Assembly (NCBI GenBank): GCA_015039315.1
Contig: WIDE01000013.1
Coordinates: 59,556 to 123,555, forward strand
Origin: Clavulina sp. PMI_390
Taxonomy: Eukaryota; Basidiomycota; Agaricomycetes; Cantharellales; Hydnaceae
Direction: 5' to 3'
DNA: 64,000 nt
In this document: one piece after another, positions 56,266 through 64,000 of the stretch
Layout: every line of letters begins with the position of its first letter
How positions within the stretch are numbered: the first letter of the stretch is position 1
Notes under the pieces: generated by a model
What the model was told of the DNA's origin: nothing
Database searches by the model: none
Seen by the model: the letters and a program-made list of their open reading frames with translations, nothing else
Made by a program: the position numbers and the translations under genes

Positions 56266-59200
56266 TCAAGCATGTGGGCTCCACCCTACGAGACTCGTGG
56301 TTAGATTTTTTGCGATTGGCTTGGGATACGTGACTAGCTCACCGCCGAAAATCAGACACAAATTGTTCTCGTCTGTTGCACTTGTAATGAGTTCATTTAC
56401 GGTGTATTGGACGCTAAGCGATTTCTCAAGTTTGTGGCGAACTCCTCGTATCGCTCGATCAGCGTTATCACCGGCAATAACATCCGCAGAGTCAGCAGCT
56501 GATTCGCCGGGCTTAAGGGAGCTCTGAGCCCGCTTGAGCTTGAAAGGATTTGCAGTCCTAAAATGCTATGGTGAGAAACAAACACGGGGTGAAACGAGGT
56601 AAACGCTTTACCAGGAGTGAAGCGGATCGTGCTTGAACACTTGCAAGACTGTTTCGACGACCTCAGATCGATCACGAAGAACTCTGAGAGTCTCTTCCGA
56701 ACATCGTCTGAACACTCCCTCAGTCCCAGTCATACCCAATCCATCGACGATATCAGCAGTGAGTCGGAACGGCACTCGTTCCGGAAGGGGAAGCAGATTG
56801 CCCTGCCATAGAGAAGCATTAGAGCCTCCAAGAATGCACGATGTGCAAATTGGCTTACCTGGTCAAAGGCAATCCCCAAATCGATATGCACGAGCTCTCC
56901 AGAGCTTTTATCAAGAAGGATGTTCGAAACGTGTCTATCGCCCAGGCCGACAATATGACCAACGACGGATGTAGTCGCGACGCTGCGTGAGTAGGCCAAG
57001 CGCGTATGGAACCACAAGCTTGGTACCATGCACTTTTCGAGGAAGTAATGTCGCATCACGGGGTGAAAACGGGCCCTGACTTCCCGGAATACCTTGAGGG
57101 CCGCCACAGGGTAGTCTGGCTGAGTTCGATCGGCTTTCATCTGGTGTTCTCGGATCCTGCTCTGGCCGTCAGATAAAGAAATATCGTTCTTGTGGAACCT
57201 GAGGGAGTATCAATGAAGAGACTTAGCGATAGCGTTGCCAGAATCCTCACCTCTTGTGAGCACCAGCGAGCCATTCTTGTAGAGGTTGTGAATCCGGTAC
57301 AAACTCTAGCACTCCCGATTGAGTCGTAAGGGGAACCACCTTGTAGGTGCGCACACACAACTTGCGTCGTCGTGTTTGTGGGTCTTTCCGAAGGACTTGG
57401 TTTGCCAACTCAAACACCTGTTTGATGACTGCATCTTGCCGAAGGTCATCACCTCCCCTTTCACCTCCAGCGCCTTTGAACTAAGGATAAGGTTTCAATA
57501 AGCATAGCCATGCATCATAAGGGAGTGAACGAACCACTTGACGATAAGACTTGCCGTCAGTGCCAATGAGCTCGTTTATCTTTGGAAGGTTGACTCCTCC
57601 CGAGATTTTGTACTTGAAGCTGTACCTGTGTATCCCGATTACCTCAGAATATTCGCAGGTTGGGTCCACAGGTGCTTCGATTGTAGGAATTGGCACGTCA
57701 GTCGTACTAAGACCTCTCAGTTTGGTCCCAGAGGGGATTTGACGCGTCGATTGAGATTTATCTGAAGCTATCTCCAAGATCGCCCACTCGTGGTATACGT
57801 CACAGATATGCTCAATGTTGCGCAGCCGGTTTCCTATGACGGACTTGCCCCGGAGCTGGTTGAGGACATTTGTAGCAGCATGTCTTCGAGCATCTGCACG
57901 ATCTCCATTAGCCCCAAGCTTACTACCATCGCCCATCCTTAGGGCGTAAACTTGATAAACACTGTGGAATGGGTGCTCTTTACACAAGGAAAGGACAAGG
58001 TTTTCCAAGACCTCGATGGACTTTGTTGGCTTTTCGGCTTGTGTCTTAGAGGTCGCGAGGAGGGCTGATAGTTGGTGCATGAAGAAAATGAATTTGCGGG
58101 ACGGAATGGCGGTAATTGCACCGCTGATATAGGCTTGTAGTTCCGGGCTGGTGAAATTCCGAAACCAGAGGGAACAAAGTCGCGTGATGACGTCGTCATC
58201 ATACCGATCAGAAAGGCGAAGACATTCCGCAAACATCTCTAGGGCATCGCGAAGGAAGACCTCCAATTTCTGAACATGGAGCTGGTATTTGTGGGAGTCT
58301 TGTTCTAATACCAGGAGAGCTTTGCGGCGGTCTGAACTCAGCTTGTGGGCTGATCCAGAAGTTTTATGACTTCTCGGCTGCGTGCTAATGAGTGATTCAA
58401 GGTCATTGACCTCCCTCTGCTTCGCTTCAACATCACGTCGGAGTGATTCGGCCTCATCAGAGTCAGCAACAGCCTGATATTGGCGCTCAGCGAACATGGC
58501 ATATCGGAAGAACACAACAAAGTGCTTTTGGCCGGCCTCTGCCTCGGTAATCAACCGAGCCGCGGGATCGAAGTAATGGTCGCGAATAGACATTGGGGGC
58601 TTTAAGCAAGCGGCTGCGAGCCATTCACCCTGTCAATATGTGATGTTAGAGTTGGCTTAGAGAATTCTGGGGTTCTGGCGTACCTGCTGCGATAGAGTTA
58701 GAGCTTTTGTGATATTTGGAACTTGGAACGTATTGAGGAGCACATCAACCGTGTCGATTGCAAGCTTCTCCTCACGATGTGCCCACAGTACGTGTGCAAA
58801 TTCGATTGAAGTATCAAATGCGGAGGTTTCAGTCTCAAGCCGCTGAGCGTTAGTGACGCATCGTAAGGCTGTCTGAGGGACCGACGCCTCACGGGCCGAG
58901 TGTGCGGTGGATAGCAGACAGTGGCGTTCTGTGCTCACTAAGCCGGCAAGCAGAGGGTTGTGAGAATTGCCGATTTGGTTCAGAGCTTCTCTCTTCTGGG
59001 CTGAACGAAGGAGAGATATCCTTGTGGCCATGACAGCTTCCAATTCAGAGAATCTAGATGGTGACATGAGCATACATTCGTTACAGCCAGAGTCAGAACT
59101 TACGGGTAATCATTTTGAGGCTTTCCCCACCGTCTCGTAAGGTTATTGGACCACTCATGATCCACCGTCAGGGCATTTTGTACGTCAGGACGCAGCCATC

Positions 59201-62200
59201 CCCTCACTTCCCGCAGGCAGACGAGACGGCGAACACATGCGCGAACTTCGACCATGCTCTCGTTCCCTAGCTCACGAAGGTAACCAATCTCTTCTCGGAT
59301 AGCGCCAATCACAGTGCTTTCTGCTGAGCTGATATCTACCTCTCGGTGGATTGCTCTCAATGCGCGGAAGAGGGAGGTCCCAGCAGGGGGGTCTGCAGGC
59401 GGTATGGGTAGGTCCCAATTGCCAGTACGCCAGGCCAACTCTACATCAGTCGAGTTAAGCTGTGAGTGTCGTGGGTTGCTGTGTTGGATAGCAACAGCTA
59501 GGTGATTGAAACCCGAGGAATGTAGAGACTGAACAACCCCTGCATCATGGCCGGTTTTGGCAAGAGCACCATTGGAGAGCGCTTCGTATGTTGCCCCATG
59601 GAAACGGAAGGCTTTATCCCACTCATCCTCATGCTGGAATCGACGAACAAGAAAAGATGAGACATCGCTAGGTCTGATCCCATAAAACCCGTCCGGCTCT
59701 TCGATATGGCTGTAGATGTCATACAAGATATGTTCTTGCTCGGACACGTAGCGTTCTGTCGGTATTGACATAAATTCACGGCCTAATTCCAGAAAGAGGA
59801 TAGAAGTCGTGTATGCTCCACAAGCTGCCGCGGCACCAGCGAGCTTTGTGAAACTTACATCGAGCCAGCGGTTGTTGCCCGTGGCACTACCGTCGAATGG
59901 ATTGTGGTAGAAATGGCGAAGATGTAGGCACGCCTCAACGAGTGCTTGGCGAACTGTGATGCTCGTTGATTCCTCGTCAAGCAAGCAGTCGAAGAACCCA
60001 GAGATCAGTGTCCGAGCACGACCATCAGGGTGGCGTCGCAGAATCTCGTGTACCGCAATTGGAAACAACTGAGCGGCAAAACCTTCATCGGCTTGAATAG
60101 AAGGAGCGAGCTGGGAGTAGAACGCGTCGGACTCGCCAAGCACTGCACAGAGGAAGTGGGTCACTGATTTCGTCCAGCTAGGGAAGTTGGACGCTTGTGG
60201 GATGAAAGATTGTTTATCGTTGAGCTTGTTGAGATCATCAGTGGTGGCAGGAATAGGGAGGGAAGGACGTTGGGAGAGCAGCAGTACTTCTTCCGCTGGA
60301 TCCCTCCAAGTGCGGGAATGATTGTCAGGAAGGGACAATAGAAGCCGGAGACTCTGGTATGCTGCATCCCGGATCTCCACAGAAGTGTGGAAGAGGCGAT
60401 CCAATAACCCCGTCATAATTGCATGATGGGGGAGTATCAGCATAAAATCATCACCTGTTTTCTTCCCGTCCCCAGAACCTCCCTTAGAAGAGCGTGTCCC
60501 TCTTTGATGCTTCTGACCTAAGGTTTCATTTCCAAGATGATCCACTGGAGTGGCTATCCTCCCGGCTTGGATAGTAAGCACTTGCAGGTATGCCTCCAGG
60601 TCTATATCATCAAGGGACGAATCCACTGGGATACACGTTTTGAGCGCCCAAAAGTCGTGAGTGGAGAAACGACCCCGCGCCTGAAAACGCCGAACGAGAC
60701 GGAATTTATTTGAACTGAACGCAGAGTCTCTTAATGTGCGGGAGACCTCGTGATGCGACACGTCCGACAGATTGGCTTGTGGCGTCCTGGGCCATAAAAG
60801 CCTAGCAGAGCGGACTTGGTCCTTTAGGGTGGGAACATCATAAAGTCTGGCTCCAATTGCATCAACCCAGCCAGGCAGGTCTGTAGGTCCGGAGTCGCTC
60901 AGCGCCGGAGAAGCTGCAGCGTATGCTAATCTGACCAGAAATTCCGGGAAACGGGGGTCAGGGTTGCCCAAATTCGCATACTCTTCACAACCCCAATGGA
61001 TGATTGACTGAGCTTGACGAGAAAGCATTCTTTGTCCGAACAAAGGGACCAGCCCGTACAGCAAGCCACGAAGAAGAGCTGGGCTGTGTCGGAAGACAGA
61101 TGGCCATACTGCACAAAGAAGACAAACTGCATTCAGAGCTCGTACTTTCTCGTTGTAAAGAGGGGTGGAAGAGGCCGCATGCAAGAGGCGCTGGAGAACG
61201 GGGTACAGGTTCTCCGGTGAGGCCAGAGGGGAACCAATCTGTTCTTCCAGCCAATTTATGCCATTCAATATGGATGAGGCGCTGTAAAGCGGTGGGCTTG
61301 GCCGATATATTTTGGAGTAGTCCGAACATGGAAAGTGAGTTAGATGTTGAAGAGTTTGGGATGAATCAGGCGAAGCAGCTAGAACAGCTCGGGCCAAGTC
61401 CCCTTCTGGTCCAAAATCCATTTCTCCTACAACAAGAAGCATATGGGACATGATAGCGTCAAGGTGTACTGAGATCGATTCTTTTTGGGCTATAGCATCG
61501 GGCAACTGTGAGGGCCATTCGGACACAGTCTTCCACAGATCCTCTAGTTCCTCGGAAGTGGGAGGTTCATAGCTATCGAAGATCCCACATATCTTCAGTG
61601 CAACTCTCATAGGGAATATTTCACGAAGTGCCCAGTCTTCGGAAATCCCAACGACGGCGGTGACATGGGCAAATTGCCTCCAAAGATCAGGGTCTTCTTT
61701 CGACGAGCGACCTAAAGCTGTGGGGAGGCCTAGGCGCAGTACTGCCCGCGCGCTGTCGCGGCGATTGGGGTAGCCTAGAGTTGAAGGCGGAAGGCGACTG
61801 ATATCACGTTGGTCCTCAAGAAATTTCAATGTTACGGCGGGTGCGTATGTTTCGAATAATTGACGAGCCGACGAGAATTCAATCTCGGATATGATTCCAC
61901 TGAGAAGAGCGTTCACGTGGTCCGTGAAAGGAGTTGAGCCAACGACCATGTATAGCATGTCAGCATAGGGGGCACGGCGAACTTCAGGGCTCATGATCAT
62001 GATATTGGATAAGAGCACAAGGCGAATTAGGTGATGCTCATACCTATGAAGTCGAGTACGATGAGTATACTTTCAACTTAGGACAAGGCAAGTAAGCTTA
62101 CAACTCGAATGTTCCTGCGTCATTATTCGTGATTTCAAGGTACAGAGGAGTCACCTTGAAAGCAGAAGTTCGGGAGTGTGAATCTTTGTCGGAGCCATAT

Positions 62201-64000
62201 ATTGATTCCGTGTGTTGGAAGAGATGTGATAATGCAATAACACCTCGATACCGCACGCGAACATCGCCATCCCTGGCAAGCGTTTTGATAGCGCGATGGG
62301 GGGAGATCTCATTCTCGTCGTCGACTTGTGAGGGCTCATCCGTTCGTGCATTCCAAAGTGATTGGTAAGGATCAAGCGCAATGCATCGGTCCAGGAGGAC
62401 TGTGGCATCGTCACGCACTTGCCATGAGCTGCAGACACCCTTGCACACCATGTTGATGAGCCAAGACAAAAATGTATGACAATCCTGCGCCATTGCGGAC
62501 TCGGAGTTAGCATGGTCTAGCCATAAGTTGGTAGTGGCTCTCAAGAGCTCCACAACTACTCGGTGCATCCGAGTGTTGTGTGACAGATCATAGTTGCGTA
62601 GTCTGGTACTAAGATTGGCCAGTACGTCATCCCAGCCATTTAAACCAAATTCGACCTCACCATGTGCCACACTACTCCAAATAAGTAGGGCAAAAGTGGC
62701 GAAATGGTTATTGTCCACTGCTGTGATGAGATCGACCCATTTTCGATCACCAGGTGCCTCTTTCCACTGCATTTGGAGTATTGGGGCAGCAGAGATGATT
62801 GCAACAGAGGAGGCAAAGTAAAAGCTCAAAGAGAAGCCCTGGTGTTCGGAAGAATGAGGACCAAGGCTATTTTGTGTTATGTCTTTGCGCATCACATTTC
62901 CAAACCCATCGCCTTCATCGGGCAGATCGGGACGGTCGGCACCGCCGCCAATGGACAGCAAGGCTGCGTACAAAGTTTTGGATAATCCGTCGAACGTTTC
63001 TTGCATCTTTCGTAGCACACGTCAGTAGAGGAAGTGGGGAGGTTATCAGAGAGAAAATACCGACATCAGATATACACCAGAGGATGTGCTGTGACTCGGA
63101 GTACCGAGAGGCGTCGTAGCAACCGAGAGGCAGAGTCTCCATCACCAAATCGGGGGAGAGAGCGTCCGTCAAAGGATTCCAGGCTTTATTACTAAGCTCA
63201 GGTCGCCTGTACCGAGTTTGCAGAAGGGTCTTCAGTGGGTCGATCATCACAGCTCGCTCAAAATGAGACCAGCTACTCCAGAGGAAGGTGGGCTGGAGGA
63301 AGCTGATGAGTGCACAGGCTGCTTGTACTATCTTACGACTATCGCGATAGCCATTGCACAATAATGTTGCCTGGAAATACAATGCGAAAACGGCGAAGTC
63401 GAGGGTCCGTCGAATCTTTTCCAACGTCGCCACGCTGCGGAGGTCCTTTCCATCCCATTCGTATTGGAGAGTGGTTAGGACACGTTCGAAAAATAGGCAA
63501 AGCTTGAGGCTCGCAGGATTTGGCTTTTGAAGTTTTTGGGCCAAACTCTCGGTCTTTGGCAATGTTGTAAGTTGGAGCGACTTGGGTGAGAGCTCACCGC
63601 TTAACATGTAATTGATCAGGGGGGCAAGGCGAACCTCCGCTAGTTTCGCCTCCACGGAAGCTCCATCAGGGAGAATGGTGGTGAGTAGGATGCGGTCATA
63701 AGCTGGGAGGTCGCACAGGACAGATGATAGCGAAAGTAAATCGCCGACAGAGTGCGCTTCTAGCTTGGATTTGGAGTTGAAGCCGCCAGTAGTTCCGTGT
63801 AGAACATTCCAGCTCTCAATCAGCCAGCTGAGACAGCGATCCTCGAAGTGTAAATTGTAAAGGTGGAGATCACTTCGGCTAATGACACAGCATTCGCGAA
63901 GGAAGGCACAGACTGAGTCGTATGGGAACGGAGGTCCCTGAAATGTGATCTCAGAAGCCATAGTCTCGATATCCTTCGATAGTTGGGATGAAGACACCCA
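56266..64000 (-). CDS. TEL1: TEL1/ATM serine/threonine kinase (5' end outside window)
   Basis: PI3K-like kinase that senses double-strand breaks and telomeres. It runs off the right edge; about 2350 residues are visible. The N-terminal and middle parts are helical HEAT-like repeats; the longest exon spans 59100-62018. The FAT region lies around 57500-59900. The kinase domain reads [20 protein letters not shown], then [19 protein letters not shown] (catalytic DRHxxN) and [14 protein letters not shown] (DLG in place of DFG). These are closest to ATM/Tel1 rather than TOR, ATR or DNA-PK. The FATC domain is [27 protein letters not shown], and after a final intron WSPHA-stop at 56266. Many short introns cut the C-terminal third. 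No frameshift was seen. Confidence 0.93.

Noticed and set aside
1..64000. tRNA genes, CRISPR arrays, transposons
   Set aside because: Scanning for the T-loop consensus, spaced direct repeats, terminal repeats and transposase or reverse-transcriptase motifs found none that held up by eye.

Overview
This is nuclear DNA of a filamentous basidiomycete, almost certainly an Agaricomycete. Genes lie close together on both strands. They are cut by many short introns of about 45-65 bp with GT..AG ends and CTAAC/CTGA-type branch sites. The proteins are fungal in type: mushroom-style F-box/LRR genes, a MYND protein, orthodox aquaporins, QNS1, TEL1, DOA10 and SEC6. No rRNA, tRNA, CRISPR array, phage or intact transposon was seen. 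All assignments come from reading translated motifs and splice sites by eye.

Layout. 1-3.6 kb: two tandem F-box-like genes (the first cut by the window edge), with a tiny ORF between them. 3.8-4.3 kb: an unrecognised minus-strand gene or remnant. 5.5-7.6 kb: DUF1479 dioxygenase-like enzyme. 8.3-9.9 kb: Ser-rich disordered protein. 11.8-14.2 kb (minus): coiled-coil protein. 14.4-15.3 kb: AP-2 sigma. 15.6-16.2 kb (minus): ERV1, divergent from COQ6 (16.4-18.4 kb). 18.8-19.6 kb: EXPERA/TMEM97-like protein. 20.0-20.8 kb (minus): SKP1 paralogue, divergent from a 716-residue membrane-anchored helical protein (20.9-23.3 kb). 23.9-25.2 kb (minus): HP1-type chromodomain protein. 25.2-27.3 kb: no convincing gene. 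27.3-28.1 kb (minus): Y14/RBM8A. 28.7-29.7 kb: MYND protein. 30.2-32.3 kb (minus): argininosuccinate synthase. 33.2-36.5 kb: glutamine-dependent NAD+ synthetase. 36.7-39.2 kb (minus): exocyst SEC6. 39.6-43.3 kb (minus): two tandem aquaporins. 43.9-45.9 kb: TRM82. 46.2-52.0 kb: DOA10 ubiquitin ligase. 52.7-55.2 kb: ARP8. 55.3-56.0 kb (minus): Asp/Glu/hydantoin racemase. 56.3 kb to the end (minus): TEL1/ATM kinase, 5' end outside the window.

How it fits together. Most genes are single-copy housekeeping functions: endocytosis and exocytosis, mitochondrial thiol oxidation and ubiquinone synthesis, the exon junction complex, heterochromatin, INO80 remodelling, DNA-damage signalling, tRNA modification, ERAD, and arginine and NAD synthesis. 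They are not an operon-like pathway. The accessory signals are local duplications (F-box pair, aquaporin pair), a divergent SKP1 paralogue that could pair with expanded F-box proteins, several compact divergent promoters, unusual GC-AG introns, and an odd C-terminal extension on argininosuccinate synthase. I found no exotic undescribed system. The best candidates for new biology are the helical-repeat membrane protein, the SKP1 paralogue and the unrecognised minus-strand gene near 4 kb.
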